Source of the DNA: Gilliamella apicola
Lineage (GTDB): Bacteria > Pseudomonadota > Gammaproteobacteria > Enterobacterales > Orbaceae
Reading direction: 5' to 3'
Length of the DNA: 64,000 nucleotides
Assembly: GCF_000599985.1 (NCBI RefSeq)
Contig: NZ_CP007445.1
Location: 310,001-374,000 of the forward strand
Made by a program: the position numbers and the translations under genes. Below are positions 17,286 through 26,220 of this stretch, one piece after another. The notes under the pieces are model-generated. The model saw nothing but the letters and a program-made list of their open reading frames with translations. It searched no databases and was not told where the DNA came from. Position 1 is the first letter of the stretch. Every line of letters starts with the position of its first letter.

Positions 17286-17777
17286 TTAATATGGAAATTC
17301 TTGGTCAAGCAATTTGATAAAATCGACTGTCGGATCGGTAATGACCACTTTCAGAGACAGATCAACGCCCATCTCATGCATTTTTCTAAATGCTGATACG
17401 TCGTTTTCATCTAATGAAACAGCTTTTGTAATCTGCTTTTTGCCAGTTTTGAAAGACATACCGCCAATATTGATACTTTTAATTGGCACTCCTTCTTTAA
17501 TCAATCGCATGACATCCGTTGGGTTAGTAAAAAGATAAAACACCGTATCATTTTCATATTTTGGGTTTTTATAAACTGCCGCCGCTTTAGCAATACTCAC
17601 TACAGAAACTTTAATTCCAGGAGGAGCCGCTTGTTTAACTAAAGTGGAACGAATTTCGTCATTAGCCACTTCATCACTAACAACAATTATTCTTTCTGCT
17701 TTGGCTTCTTTGGTCCAAACAGTCGTGACTTGACCATGTATTAAACGGTCATCAATACGAACTAAATTTATAATCAT
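17286..17777 (-). CDS. sorB: Sorbose PTS EIIB component
   Basis: A 163-residue mannose-family EIIB with the phosphorylation motif RIDDRLIHGQV, giving His14 as the likely phosphoryl acceptor. It passes the phosphate from EIIA to the incoming sugar, producing sorbose-1-phosphate. The start codon follows the EIIA stop directly (TAA ATG), suggesting translational coupling, and GAGGAG overlaps the end of the EIIA gene. Confidence 0.9.
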   Translation of the reverse strand: MIINLVRIDDRLIHGQVTTVWTKEAKAERIIVVSDEVANDEIRSTLVKQAAPPGIKVSVVSIAKAAAVYKNPKYENDTVFYLFTNPTDVMRLIKEGVPIKSINIGGMSFKTGKKQITKAVSLDENDVSAFRKMHEMGVDLSLKVVITDPTVDFIKLLDQEFPY

Positions 17778-18197
17778 TTAAAACTCCTCATGTTTAGCGA
17801 TGTTTTTGGATAGTTGACTGAAAGATTTGATGAAATCAGCTTTCATGTCGTTAAGTTGTTCAAACGTTTCTTCTAAGCTGATCGAGGAGTAATCAATATG
17901 TAATAACGCTAAACAAAGTGGTAAAGATAAGCCACTGATGACTTCAATATTGCCATTTTGCATTGCTAACATTGCCGCTGCGTTATAGGGGCTACCGGAA
18001 AAGATATCAGTAATAATAATGAATGGTTGCTCAGTTGATTGACTAATGATTTTTAGATATTTATCTTTTAAAGTCTCAATACCCTCACCTAATTGAAAAG
18101 TAATCGCATGTAGGTTTGTATATTCTCCAGCTATCATTTCAATAGTCTTCTTCATTTCAATAGCAATGTTTCCATGGCCAGCTAATATAAAGTTCAT
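17778..18197 (-). CDS. sorF: Sorbose PTS EIIA component
   Basis: A 139-residue mannose-family EIIA starting MNFILAGHGNIAIEMKK, where His8 is the predicted site phosphorylated by HPr. FSGSPYNAAAMLAMQNGNIEVISGLSLPL matches the family's second active-site region. It is the first gene of the sorbose operon and has a GAGGTGAG ribosome site. Upstream lie four spaced CACAAA elements that may be the operator. Confidence 0.88.
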   Translation of the reverse strand: MNFILAGHGNIAIEMKKTIEMIAGEYTNLHAITFQLGEGIETLKDKYLKIISQSTEQPFIIITDIFSGSPYNAAAMLAMQNGNIEVISGLSLPLCLALLHIDYSSISLEETFEQLNDMKADFIKSFSQLSKNIAKHEEF

Positions 18198-18210
18198 ATC
18201 TCACCTCTTT

Positions 18211-18282
18211 CACAAATTCTCTTGTTGCTTCACAAATGTTTAGATGAATTTATATTCACAAATAATCGAAGTAAATCACAAA
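18211..18282 (-). promoter_or_regulatory. Four phased CACAAA elements upstream of the sorbose operon
   Basis: CACAAA (TTTGTG on the coding strand) starts at 18211, 18231, 18257 and 18277, usually followed by T and preceded by TT or AT. Spacings are 20, 26 and 20 bp, so two pairs sit about two helical turns apart. The arrangement fits a multimeric regulator such as SorC. The third element overlaps the palindrome TGAATTTATATTCA at 18245-18258. Confidence 0.45.
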
Positions 18283-18411
18283 TGTGAAGAAATGTGATTC
18301 AGGTTTGATTTTATTGCAAAATAAAAGAAATATCTTTTAATGTGATATAAAAAAGTAGTAATTTGTAATGTTAAAAATTTGAAAGTTTAGGGAAGGGAAA
18401 TTGAATTATTG

Positions 18412-19098
18412 TTATTTTTGAATAACAGAATGAGTTGAGTTTTGTAATATCTGTAAAGTAAATGATTTTTTAAGATAGAAACCTCTTGGACGGGTTAGAA
18501 TAATTTGTCCATTTTCACCAATAGCTTCAGTCAATGCTTTTCCATTTGCCGCTTTAGGTCTGATTTGTAAATAAGTACCATAGCGAGCAGTTATTTTTTC
18601 CACTTGACCTAGTGCAATCATATCCATCAATTCTTGCCAATCTTGCCTAAGCTGTTGTTCTTGTTCATTCGTTGGCGTCCATAATATAGGGTGTCCTACT
18701 TTTCTATCTGCAAGAGGGATGGTTCTTTCCCCTTCAATTGGGATCCAAAGCACTTTACTTAGTTTATATTTGACATGACTTGTTTCCCAAATCACTCCAT
18801 GATTGGCCATTAAAGGAGCAACACTAACAAAGGTGGTTTCTAATGGTTTACCTTGCTTGTCGATTGGAATCGTTTTGAGTTCTATGCCTAAATTAGCAAA
18901 ATCGCGTTCAGCTTTACTTCCAGCATTAGCACCTAAAAAGGTCTCAATAAGATTACCTGCCCAGCCTTTTTGCTTGTTAAGATTATTCGGTACTGGTATA
19001 TCAAGGTAATGTGCTATTTCACCAAACGTATACCCCGCAACTAATTGGGCGCGGTTTAATAATTGTTGTTGATTGGTTGGAAAAAATATTGTTGTCAT
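18412..19098 (-). CDS. mutH: DNA mismatch repair endonuclease MutH
   Basis: MutH nicks the unmethylated strand at hemimethylated GATC sites during mismatch repair. The 228-residue protein matches E. coli MutH in length and has its catalytic residues: Glu52 ([13 protein letters not shown]), Asp66 (RDF), Glu73 and Lys75 (GIELKTIP). C-terminal [24 protein letters not shown] and [11 protein letters not shown] are also conserved. Its presence implies the genome uses Dam methylation. Confidence 0.96.
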   Translation of the reverse strand: MTTIFFPTNQQQLLNRAQLVAGYTFGEIAHYLDIPVPNNLNKQKGWAGNLIETFLGANAGSKAERDFANLGIELKTIPIDKQGKPLETTFVSVAPLMANHGVIWETSHVKYKLSKVLWIPIEGERTIPLADRKVGHPILWTPTNEQEQQLRQDWQELMDMIALGQVEKITARYGTYLQIRPKAANGKALTEAIGENGQIILTRPRGFYLKKSFTLQILQNSTHSVIQK

Positions 19099-19124
19099 TT
19101 AGAAACTTTATCAATTGCAAAATA

Positions 19125-19150
19125 AACCCACAGTTAATCAGAACTGTGGG
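19125..19150 (-). terminator. Terminator after the FMN reductase gene
   Basis: ACCCACAGTT (19125-19134) pairs with AACTGTGGGT (19141-19150). On the minus strand it runs into a T-rich stretch and lies 17 bp past the reductase stop. Confidence 0.75.
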
Positions 19151-19167
19151 TACTCAATAAAACATAA

Positions 19168-19716
19168 TTAACTTAACTTTTCAACCCAATGTGCATAACT
19201 GTTGATAATAATGGAAAGAAACTCTTTGGTTTTCTCGTTCATATTCCCATTTTCATCAAAAGCGTTATTAATATTACCGATATATGCTTCAGGTTGCTGT
19301 AATGTTGGCATATCAAGAAAAACTAATGATTGTCGTAATTGATGATTAGCACCAAAGCCACCTATAGCGCCTTGTGATACAGAAATTACCGCAGCAGGTT
19401 TTTTTGACCACACGCTTTTACCATAAGGACGAGAGCCCACATCCAAAGCATTTTTAATTACCGCAGGTAAACCTCGGTTATATTCTGGGGTAACAAAAAT
19501 TACACCATTACAATTGGCAATTTCTTGACGAAAACGATCATAGGATTTGGGTGGTGTATCTGTATCAATATCTTCATTATAAAAAGGCAAATCGCCTATT
19601 TCAATGATATCCAGTGAAAGTGATTGTGGTGCGATTTGTTTAAATATATTAGCTACTTTTAAATTGAAAGAATCTTTACGTAAACTACCAACAAGTACGG
19701 CTATTTTTTTATTCAT
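19168..19716 (-). CDS. NADPH-dependent FMN reductase (ChrR/YieF family)
   Basis: A 182-residue flavodoxin-like protein with the FMN-binding GSLRKDSFNLKVA loop near residue 10, the TPEYNRGLPAVIKNALD motif, and SQGAIGGFGANHQLRQ. Family members reduce quinones, chromate or azo compounds with two electrons from NAD(P)H and help limit oxidative stress. It lies after dps, with a strong hairpin between. Substrate is not predictable. Confidence 0.85.
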   Translation of the reverse strand: MNKKIAVLVGSLRKDSFNLKVANIFKQIAPQSLSLDIIEIGDLPFYNEDIDTDTPPKSYDRFRQEIANCNGVIFVTPEYNRGLPAVIKNALDVGSRPYGKSVWSKKPAAVISVSQGAIGGFGANHQLRQSLVFLDMPTLQQPEAYIGNINNAFDENGNMNEKTKEFLSIIINSYAHWVEKLS

Positions 19717-19742
19717 TTGTAATTCCCCTTAATCGAAAGATA

Positions 19743-19766
19743 AAGAGACACAATAATGTGTCTCTT
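19743..19766 (-). terminator. dps terminator
   Basis: AAGAGACACA (19743-19752) pairs perfectly with TGTGTCTCTT (19757-19766) around a four-base loop, 33 bp past the dps stop on the minus strand. The following T run is short. Confidence 0.7.
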
Positions 19767-19798
19767 ATTAGGGATAATGACTCAACATTACTAAATTT

Positions 19799-20359
19799 TT
19801 AGTGGCCTGAAGAATCCAATTTACGACTGGTTTCAAATAAAAACCAAGCTCGTTTTTCAGTTTGATCAATCCACTCTTCAATTAAACTTGCTGTTGCCGA
19901 ATCGTTATATTTATCACAAATATCATGTGCAACACGCATACGAGTAGTAAGTTTAATATTATCTTGGCAGAGTTCAGCAATCATATCTGACGGCTCAACA
20001 AAATCTGCATCATTATCAGAAATACTTTGTAATTTTGATATGTGGCCAATAGAGCGCAATGTTGTACCACCTAATTTACGCACACGTTCAGCAATGGGAT
20101 CGGTCATGGCGAATAATTCGTCACCGTGATCATCTAACATTAAATGATAATCACGAAAATGAGGGCCACTTACATGCCAATGAAAGTTTTTAGTTTTTAA
20201 ATATAATGCAAATACATCTGCTAATACAGAGTTCATTGCGCCGGAAATATCTTTTGATGCTTTTTGACCTAAATCAGTAGGAAACAAAATTGCCGCTTGC
20301 TGTAGTTTCTTCGCGCTAGCTGCTTTTTTAGATTTAGACGAGGTAATACTTTTAGCCAT
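19799..20359 (-). CDS. dps: Dps-family DNA protection protein
   Basis: A 186-residue ferritin-like protein with the Dps ferroxidase motif KNFHWHVSGPHFRDYHLMLDDHGDELFAMTDPIAERVRKLGG. Dps dodecamers oxidise and store iron and shield DNA during starvation and oxidative stress. The lysine-rich N-terminal tail (MAKSITSSKSKKAASAKK) is the type that binds DNA. GGAGAA precedes the start. It runs away from the divergent srl operon. Confidence 0.92.
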   Translation of the reverse strand: MAKSITSSKSKKAASAKKLQQAAILFPTDLGQKASKDISGAMNSVLADVFALYLKTKNFHWHVSGPHFRDYHLMLDDHGDELFAMTDPIAERVRKLGGTTLRSIGHISKLQSISDNDADFVEPSDMIAELCQDNIKLTTRMRVAHDICDKYNDSATASLIEEWIDQTEKRAWFLFETSRKLDSSGH

Positions 20360-20527
20360 GATATTCTCCTTAAGTTGAAAAACAAAATGAGTGTGTATTT
20401 ACAAATTACGCTAACTGGTAATCAAAGTCCAATCAAAATAAGCTATTGTTGGCTATCGCTGCTATTTTAATAATCTATGGATAATAATCGTTTCATACAT
20501 CCTTTCCTTTTTTGATTATTTTTTAAT

Positions 20528-20554
20528 TATTTTCTTTCACAATGAAAGAAAATA
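20528..20554 (+). promoter_or_regulatory. Predicted SrlR operator upstream of srlA
   Basis: ATTTTCTTTCA and its exact complement TGAAAGAAAAT flank a three-base CAA centre (20529-20553). A matching copy of the left arm, with the same three-base spacing and 7 of 11 right-arm matches, lies before srlR at 23911-23935. Two copies, one before the operon and one before its own regulator gene, point to the DeoR-family repressor SrlR. Confidence 0.65.
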
Positions 20555-20559
20555 TTTCA

Positions 20560-20581
20560 AAATGTGATCTAGTTAAAAGTT
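20560..20581 (+). promoter_or_regulatory. CRP half-site upstream of srlA
   Basis: AAATGTGATCTAG matches the left half and centre of the CRP consensus exactly, while the right half is degenerate. It lies 56-77 bp before the srlA start and just downstream of the predicted SrlR operator. The E. coli srl promoter is CRP-dependent, which supports the call. Confidence 0.5.
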
Positions 20582-20636
20582 ATTTATTTTTGATGTTGAT
20601 AGTATTCAATCGAAATTTAACTCAATAGGAGACATT

Positions 20637-21185
20637 ATGATTGATGCTATTTCATTTGGTGCCGAATGGTTTATTGGTTTATTCCAAGAAGGAGGCAAAG
20701 TTTTTGTAGGGATGGTAACGTCGATTTTACCATTATTAATTTCATTATTAGTTGTGATGAACGCACTTATTAAATTTATTGGGCAAGAACGTATTGAACG
20801 TTTAGCTCAAGCTTGTGCTGGTAATCCTGTTTCTCGTTATTTAATTTTACCGTTAATCGGTACTTTTGTGTTTTGTAACCCAATGACATTAAGTTTAGGT
20901 CGCTTTATGCCAGAGTTTTACAAACCAAGTTATTACGCCGCTTCATCTTATAGTTGTCATTCAATGAATGGTTTATTTCCTCATGTTAACCCTGGTGAAC
21001 TTTTTGTTTATTTAGGGGTGGCTGCTGGCTTAACCACTTTAAATTTACCGTTAGGTCCTTTAGCGGTTAGCTATTTCCTTGTCGGTTTAGGTACTAACTT
21101 TTTTAGAGGTTGGATCACAGACTTTTGTACTGCCATTTTTGAAAGAAAAATGGGCATTAAATTAGATAGAAAAGTGCATTTATAA
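20637..21185 (+). CDS. srlA: Glucitol/sorbitol PTS EIIC component
   Basis: A 182-residue membrane protein closely matching E. coli Srl[61 protein letters not shown], and a C-terminus [15 protein letters not shown]. With SrlE it transports D-glucitol across the inner membrane. It opens the operon srlA-srlE-srlB-srlD-gutM-srlR and has a GGAG ribosome site. Confidence 0.96.
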   Translation: MIDAISFGAEWFIGLFQEGGKVFVGMVTSILPLLISLLVVMNALIKFIGQERIERLAQACAGNPVSRYLILPLIGTFVFCNPMTLSLGRFMPEFYKPSYYAASSYSCHSMNGLFPHVNPGELFVYLGVAAGLTTLNLPLGPLAVSYFLVGLGTNFFRGWITDFCTAIFERKMGIKLDRKVHL

Positions 21186-21203
21186 CAAGGTGAGGAACAC
21201 AAA

Positions 21204-22196
21204 ATGGCTAAATTTATTCGTATAGAAAAAGGTGAATCTGGTTGGGGTGGGCCTTTAGAACTACCTATCATTGCAGGAAAAAAAATCGTCTATATTGCAG
21301 CTGGTACAAGACCTGCAATAGTTGACACACTCACTCAATTAACAGGCTGGCAAGCAATTGATGGTTTTAAAGAGGGTGAGCCACCTAAAGAAGAAATTGG
21401 CGTGGCTGTTATTGATTGCGGAGGAACATTGCGTTGTGGTATTTATCCAAAAAATCGTATACCAACGATTAATATTCATGCAACTGGAAAATCGGGGCCT
21501 CTTGCTCAATATATTGTTGAAGATATCTATGTTTCATCAGTAAAACCAAACAATATCACATTAATTGAAAAAGAGGGTGATGTAGTTAACCAAGCCGCAT
21601 CTCAGGCAAGTAAAGCCACTTCTGAATTCAAAGAATATGATAGCAGCAAAAAAATCACTGAACAAAGTGATGGTTTATTAGCAAAAATCGGTATCGGAAT
21701 GGGATCGGGTGTTGCCGTTTTCTTCCAAGCTGGTCGTGATACTATTGATACCGTACTTAAAACCATCCTTCCTTTTATGGCGTTTGTATCGGCATTAATC
21801 GGAATTATCATCGCATCTGGTCTTGGTGACTTTATCGCACATGGTCTAGTGCCATTAGCTAATAATCCACTCGGTCTAGTTATATTAGCCCTAATCTGTT
21901 CTTTCCCTTTACTTTCACCGTTCTTAGGACCAGGCGCAGTTATTGCACAAGTTATTGGTACTTTAGTCGGGGTGCAAATAGGGCTGGGTAATATTCCTCC
22001 TCATCTCGCTTTGCCTGCATTATTTGCCATTAATGCGCAAGCAGCATGTGACTTTATACCGGTTGGTTTGTCACTGGCAGAAGCTAAACAAGATACCGTC
22101 AGAGTTGGTGTCCCTTCGGTACTTGTTAGCCGCTTTTTAACAGGCGCGCCAACCGTATTAATTGCTTGGGGCGTTTCATTATTTATCTATCAATAA
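21204..22196 (+). CDS. srlE: Glucitol/sorbitol PTS EIIB-EIIC2 component
   Basis: The 330-residue protein has a soluble N-terminal EIIB domain with the likely phosphocysteine in [13 protein letters not shown], a linker near residues 110-160, and a hydrophobic C-terminal EIIC2 domain ([18 protein letters not shown] to [13 protein letters not shown]). It receives phosphate from SrlB and releases glucitol-6-phosphate inside the cell. It starts 18 bp after srlA. Confidence 0.95.
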   Translation: MAKFIRIEKGESGWGGPLELPIIAGKKIVYIAAGTRPAIVDTLTQLTGWQAIDGFKEGEPPKEEIGVAVIDCGGTLRCGIYPKNRIPTINIHATGKSGPLAQYIVEDIYVSSVKPNNITLIEKEGDVVNQAASQASKATSEFKEYDSSKKITEQSDGLLAKIGIGMGSGVAVFFQAGRDTIDTVLKTILPFMAFVSALIGIIIASGLGDFIAHGLVPLANNPLGLVILALICSFPLLSPFLGPGAVIAQVIGTLVGVQIGLGNIPPHLALPALFAINAQAACDFIPVGLSLAEAKQDTVRVGVPSVLVSRFLTGAPTVLIAWGVSLFIYQ

Positions 22197-22204
22197 ACCG
22201 ATTA

Positions 22205-22229
22205 AAAATGGGATTGTGAATCCCGTTTT
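22205..22229 (+). other. Stem-loop between srlE and srlB
   Basis: AAAATGGGATT (22205-22215) pairs with AATCCCGTTTT (22219-22229), including one G-U pair. The T tract is only four bases, so it is more likely a message-stabilising hairpin or partial attenuator than a full stop in the operon. Confidence 0.5.
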
Positions 22230-22285
22230 AAGCTAACAATAGCAATAGAAATGAGTTTTTAGTACAGAAAATAAGAAGGTTAAGA

Positions 22286-22654
22286 ATGTCAGATGTTATC
22301 TATCAATCAAACATTAATCAAATTGGTGAATTTGCGTCAGAAGCATTAGCCAATGGCATGCTAATTCTATTTAAAACCGGTGCACCTGCCGATTTAGCCG
22401 ATTACTGCTTTATTCATAGTCATGATGTTTTAAAGCAGGATTTGCAAGTCGGGCAAGTGATTCATTTAGGTAGTCATATTTATAACATTACCGCAGTAGG
22501 TGATGTAGCAAATGTTAATTTCCAACAATTAGGACATATCACAATAAGGTTTGATGGTAATAGTCAAGCTGAATTACCAGGAACGGTGCATGTAAAAGGT
22601 GAAATCCCTGAAAAACTTTTTGTAGGTGATGAAATTAAAATTTTAAATAATTAA
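22286..22654 (+). CDS. srlB: Glucitol/sorbitol PTS EIIA component
   Basis: A 122-residue soluble EIIA of the glucitol family (NGMLILFKTGAPADLADYCFIHSHDVL, GSHIYNITAVGDVANVNFQQLGHITIRFDG). It carries phosphate from HPr to SrlE. It lies between srlE and srlD as in E. coli. Confidence 0.93.
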   Translation: MSDVIYQSNINQIGEFASEALANGMLILFKTGAPADLADYCFIHSHDVLKQDLQVGQVIHLGSHIYNITAVGDVANVNFQQLGHITIRFDGNSQAELPGTVHVKGEIPEKLFVGDEIKILNN

Positions 22655-22666
22655 GGAACATAAAAG

Positions 22667-23446
22667 ATGAAACAAGTAGCAGTTATTGTAGGTGGTGGTC
22701 AAACTTTAGGTGAATTTTTATGTAAGGGTATTGCTGATGCTGGATACAAGGTTGCCGTTGCCGATTTAAATATCGCAAACGCTAATAAAGTTGCAGATGA
22801 GATAAACCAAAAACACGGTGCAGGTACTGCTAAAGGTTTTGGCGTTGATGCAACAAATGAAGGGAGTGTTATTCAGTTAGCAAATGATGTTAATGATACT
22901 TTTAAACGTGCGGATTTAATGGTGTACAGCGCTGGTGTTGCTAAAGCTGCGCCAATTACTAATTTCGTATTAAGTGATTTTCAACTATCAGTGAATGTAA
23001 ACCTAACTGGTTATTTCTTATGTGCACGTGAATTTGCTAAATTAATGGTAAATCATAAAATCCCTGGTCGAATTATTCAAATTAACTCTAAATCAGGTAA
23101 AGTGGGCAGTAAACATAATTCAGGATACAGCGCAGCTAAATTTGGTGGCGTTGGGTTAACTCAATCACTGGCGCTGGATCTTGCTGATTATGGAATTACA
23201 GTGAACTCATTAATGTTAGGTAATTTATTAAAATCGCCAATGTTCCAATCATTAATACCTCAATATGCTAAAAAATTAGGTATTGCAGAAGATCAAGTTG
23301 AGCAAGTTTATATTGATAAAGTCCCACTTAAACGTGGATGTGATTATCAAGATGTACTTAATGTATTATTATTTTATGCTAGTGATAAAGCTTCTTATTG
23401 CACTGGACAATCAATTAATATAACGGGTGGTCAAGTGATGTTTTAA
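22667..23446 (+). CDS. srlD: Sorbitol-6-phosphate 2-dehydrogenase
   Basis: A 259-residue short-chain dehydrogenase that oxidises D-glucitol-6-phosphate to D-fructose-6-phosphate with NAD+. It has the Rossmann GGGQTLGEF motif at the N-terminus, INSKSGKVGSKHNSGYSAAKFGG with the catalytic Tyr and Lys, and the C-terminal TGQSINITGGQVMF of SrlD. Besides glucitol catabolism it probably finishes L-sorbose catabolism, because the sorbose operon upstream makes the same intermediate and has no sorD. Confidence 0.96.
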   Translation: MKQVAVIVGGGQTLGEFLCKGIADAGYKVAVADLNIANANKVADEINQKHGAGTAKGFGVDATNEGSVIQLANDVNDTFKRADLMVYSAGVAKAAPITNFVLSDFQLSVNVNLTGYFLCAREFAKLMVNHKIPGRIIQINSKSGKVGSKHNSGYSAAKFGGVGLTQSLALDLADYGITVNSLMLGNLLKSPMFQSLIPQYAKKLGIAEDQVEQVYIDKVPLKRGCDYQDVLNVLLFYASDKASYCTGQSINITGGQVMF

Positions 23447-23453
23447 TTAGAAA

Positions 23454-23490
23454 AAAGTGCGATAAGTTAATTTAAAACTTACCGCACTTT
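23454..23490. terminator. Hairpin between srlD and gutM containing an uptake-signal-like 9-mer
   Basis: AAAGTGCGATAAGTT (23454-23468) pairs with AACTTACCGCACTTT (23476-23490) with one mismatch. On the minus strand the right arm reads AAGTGCGGT, identical to the Pasteurellaceae DNA uptake signal core. It may reduce transcription into gutM and srlR. I noticed no other exact copy of the 9-mer. Confidence 0.5.
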
Positions 23491-23520
23491 ATTATTTAAC
23501 TTATATAAAATGGACAAATT

Positions 23521-23886
23521 ATGAATATGACCAATACGCTAATTATCATGGCATTGATTGCGTGGTGTATCCAAATTATTTTTAGTTGGTTTCAAATACG
23601 CCGTTTTAATCATGCTTTTTTATCCTTGAAAAAAGGTATGTACTTGGGAGTTGGTCGTAGTAAAAATAAACGTTTTAAACCCAGAGTATTAATTGCAATT
23701 TCTTTAGATGAAAACCAGATAGTCATTGATTCTGTTATTATGAAAGGAATTACGGTTTTTGCTATACCCAAACCTATCTCACAATTACATGGATTGTCAG
23801 TTTTAGATATTATACCTGAAAAGGTATTTCCTAATGAGCCATCTTCACAAAGTGCATTAACTGTCGCTTTGACTACCAATAAATGA
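23521..23886 (+). CDS. srlM: Glucitol operon activator GutM
   Basis: A 121-residue protein with an N-terminal hydrophobic segment (TLIIMALIAWCIQIIFSW) and the GutM pattern QIRRFNHAFLSLKKGMYLGVGRSK. In E. coli GutM is a positive factor for srl expression. Position between srlD and srlR matches that operon. Its mode of action is poorly known, and the membrane anchor suggests it is not a plain DNA-binding activator. Confidence 0.88.
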   Translation: MNMTNTLIIMALIAWCIQIIFSWFQIRRFNHAFLSLKKGMYLGVGRSKNKRFKPRVLIAISLDENQIVIDSVIMKGITVFAIPKPISQLHGLSVLDIIPEKVFPNEPSSQSALTVALTTNK

Positions 23887-23910
23887 AAATTAACTTTTAT
23901 TTTGAAAAGT

Positions 23911-23935
23911 ATTTTCTTTCATTATAAAGTATAAT
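23911..23935 (+). promoter_or_regulatory. Second predicted SrlR operator, before srlR
   Basis: ATTTTCTTTCA recurs exactly as in the srlA operator, followed after three bases by a degenerate inverse arm matching 7 of 11 positions. It lies 51-75 bp before the srlR start, consistent with autoregulation from an internal promoter. Confidence 0.5.
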
Positions 23936-23985
23936 AATTATATAAAATAAAAATTTTTATACACTAATAATGATGGGATCCAAGC

Positions 23986-24765
23986 ATGAAGGTAAGGCAA
24001 AGACAGACAGCTATTTTAGAATACTTGCAAAATCATGGCCAAGTTAGTGTTGATGAACTAGTTGAACACTTTAAAACTACTGGCACAACTATCCGTAAAG
24101 ATCTTACACAACTTTATGAAAGTGGTTTAGTTTTGCGTACTTATGGTGGAGCTATGCTAAACCGTGAAATTGGTGACAGAGCCATCGATCATAAAACTTA
24201 CATTAATACAGCTCAAAAAAAAGCGATTGCTGAAGAAGCCTCTAAATTGATCCATGAAGGTGATTCAATCATTTTTGATGCAGGTAGTACAGTTGCCCAA
24301 ATGATCCCTATGCTTGCTAGATTCAATAATCTGACTATTATGACCAATAGTCTACATATGGTAAATGAACTGGTTGCGAATGATAATGACCAAACTATTA
24401 TCTTAACGGGTGGAACATTTCGTCGTAAATCAGCTTCATTCCATAGCAATAATGCATCCGCCATTGCCGCTTTTGAATCCTACACGTTTGATAAACTTTT
24501 TATGGGTGCAGATGGCGTAGATTTAGTTGGTGGGGTTACCACATTTAATGAAAGCTATCATGGCAGTGTTGCAATGAGTAAAGCGGCTGCGAAATTAATC
24601 TTATTAGCGGATTCTTCAAAATTTGGAAGACGCAGTCCAAATGTGGTGTGCGATTTAAGTGCAGTCGATACCATCATTACAGACGATAATTTAGATGATA
24701 AATTCTATGATGCATTAATTGAAAAGGGTATTAAAGTTATAAAAGTAAAGCCATTAGACAAGTAA
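23986..24765 (+). CDS. srlR: Glucitol operon repressor (DeoR family)
   Basis: A 259-residue DeoR-family protein: N-terminal winged helix ([45 protein letters not shown]) and a sensor domain with [24 protein letters not shown] and [14 protein letters not shown]. It ends the srl operon, as in E. coli, and should repress it in the absence of glucitol. A perfect hairpin follows. Confidence 0.92.
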   Translation: MKVRQRQTAILEYLQNHGQVSVDELVEHFKTTGTTIRKDLTQLYESGLVLRTYGGAMLNREIGDRAIDHKTYINTAQKKAIAEEASKLIHEGDSIIFDAGSTVAQMIPMLARFNNLTIMTNSLHMVNELVANDNDQTIILTGGTFRRKSASFHSNNASAIAAFESYTFDKLFMGADGVDLVGGVTTFNESYHGSVAMSKAAAKLILLADSSKFGRRSPNVVCDLSAVDTIITDDNLDDKFYDALIEKGIKVIKVKPLDK

Positions 24766-24832
24766 AAAACTCAAAATAAACAATCTTAGAAAGAATACAG
24801 ATCAAAGTTTACATTAAATTTAATAATGAATA

Positions 24833-24870
24833 TCAAAGCTTATTAAAATTGGTTTAATAATAAGCTTTGA
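24833..24870 (+). terminator. srl operon terminator
   Basis: TCAAAGCTTATTA (24833-24845) pairs perfectly with TAATAAGCTTTGA (24858-24870), 67 bp after the srlR stop. The T run after it is short. Confidence 0.65.
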
Positions 24871-24978
24871 GTCTTTAATAGCCTTGAGCCATTTCCGAAA
24901 TTATAGATATGCGCTCTAACATTTTTTATTCATTAAATTTTTTAAAAAATAATCATCCGAGCATATCGATAAGATAAA

Positions 24979-26220
24979 TTAAAATAATAGTCTAGCGCGA
25001 ATGGTACCTTCTACATTTTTTAATTTAATTAATAACTCTTCGGCTTTGCTTTGTTCTACTCTATCAATATCAATAACAACATAACCAATTTTAGGATCGG
25101 TTTGTAAATATTGCGCAGATATGTTGAGTCCTTGTTCTGCAAATAAAGTATTAATTGCCGTTAATACACCAGGTTGATTATGATGAATATTGATAAAACG
25201 ACTAGAGCCCTTCGCTGGAATTGGTAATGAAGCCTCAGGGAAATTAACTGCAGAAAGTGTAGCTCCCGTGTCTGAGTATTTAGCTAGTTTTGTCGCTACT
25301 TCAATACCAATGTTTTCTTGAGCTTCGCTAGTTGAACCGCCAATATGGGGAGTAATAATGACATTATCAAATTTACACAGTGGTGATTCAAATGGATCAC
25401 TGTTGCTAGCAGGTTCGGTTGGAAATACATCAATTGCTGCACCACTAAGTTTATTGGCTTCTAAAGCTTGAGTAAGCGCATCAATATCGATCACACTGCC
25501 ACGGGAAGCATTAATTAAAATTGCACCCGATTTCATCATATCAATTTCAGATTTGCCAATCATTTTAATTGTCGTTGCATTTTCAGGAACATGCATACTA
25601 ACAATATCACTCATAGCAAGTAATTCTTGCATAGTTGAAATTTGTTTGGCATTTCCTAATGGTAATTTCGTTTCAATATCATAAAAGTAAACATTCATAC
25701 CTAATGATTCAGCAAGTACACTCAATTGACTACCAATATGACCGTAACCAATGATACCTAAATTTTTACCTCGTGCTTCGTGAGAGCCTGTGGCTATTTT
25801 ATTCCATTTTCCTTGATGAGCTCTAGCATTGGCTTCTGGTACACGACGAAGTAATAAAATAGCTTCAGCTAAGACTAGTTCAGCAACAGAACGAGTATTA
25901 GAAAACGGTGCATTGAAAACAGGAATACCTTTAACTGTAGCTGCGTCTAGTTCAACTTGATTGGTTCCAATACAAAAACAACCAATTCCAGCAAGTTTAG
26001 GTGCAGCATCAATGATATCTTTCGTTAACTGTGTCCTTGAACGAATACCTATAAACCTTGCATCTTTTAATGCAGTTTTAAGTTCGGTTTTGGATAATGC
26101 CCCTTTGTGATATTCAATGTTGTTAAAGCCTGCCGATTTAAGTGTTTCAATCGCGCTAGGGTGAACACCTTCAAGTAATAAAAACTTGTTTTCATCTTTC
26201 GTTAACGCCTGAACAACCAT
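24979..26220 (-). CDS. serA: D-3-phosphoglycerate dehydrogenase
   Basis: First enzyme of serine synthesis, oxidising 3-phosphoglycerate. The 413-residue protein has the substrate/NAD-binding domain (GIRSRTQLT, NAPFSNTRSVAEL, GIIGYGHIGSQLS Rossmann loop, PHIGGSTSEAQENIG with the catalytic His) and a C-terminal ACT domain for serine feedback (SRFINIHHNQPGVLTAIN to IRARLLF). I choose the ATG at 26220, which has GAGG seven bases upstream, over the frame's earlier start at 26241. Confidence 0.95.
   Translation of the reverse strand: MVVQALTKDENKFLLLEGVHPSAIETLKSAGFNNIEYHKGALSKTELKTALKDARFIGIRSRTQLTKDIIDAAPKLAGIGCFCIGTNQVELDAATVKGIPVFNAPFSNTRSVAELVLAEAILLLRRVPEANARAHQGKWNKIATGSHEARGKNLGIIGYGHIGSQLSVLAESLGMNVYFYDIETKLPLGNAKQISTMQELLAMSDIVSMHVPENATTIKMIGKSEIDMMKSGAILINASRGSVIDIDALTQALEANKLSGAAIDVFPTEPASNSDPFESPLCKFDNVIITPHIGGSTSEAQENIGIEVATKLAKYSDTGATLSAVNFPEASLPIPAKGSSRFINIHHNQPGVLTAINTLFAEQGLNISAQYLQTDPKIGYVVIDIDRVEQSKAEELLIKLKNVEGTIRARLLF

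Noticed and set aside
18245..18258. ARG-box-like palindrome TGAATTTATATTCA in the sorbose promoter
   Set aside because: Fits the ArgR core, but it is single, and the operon has no link to arginine; more likely chance or part of the SorC site.
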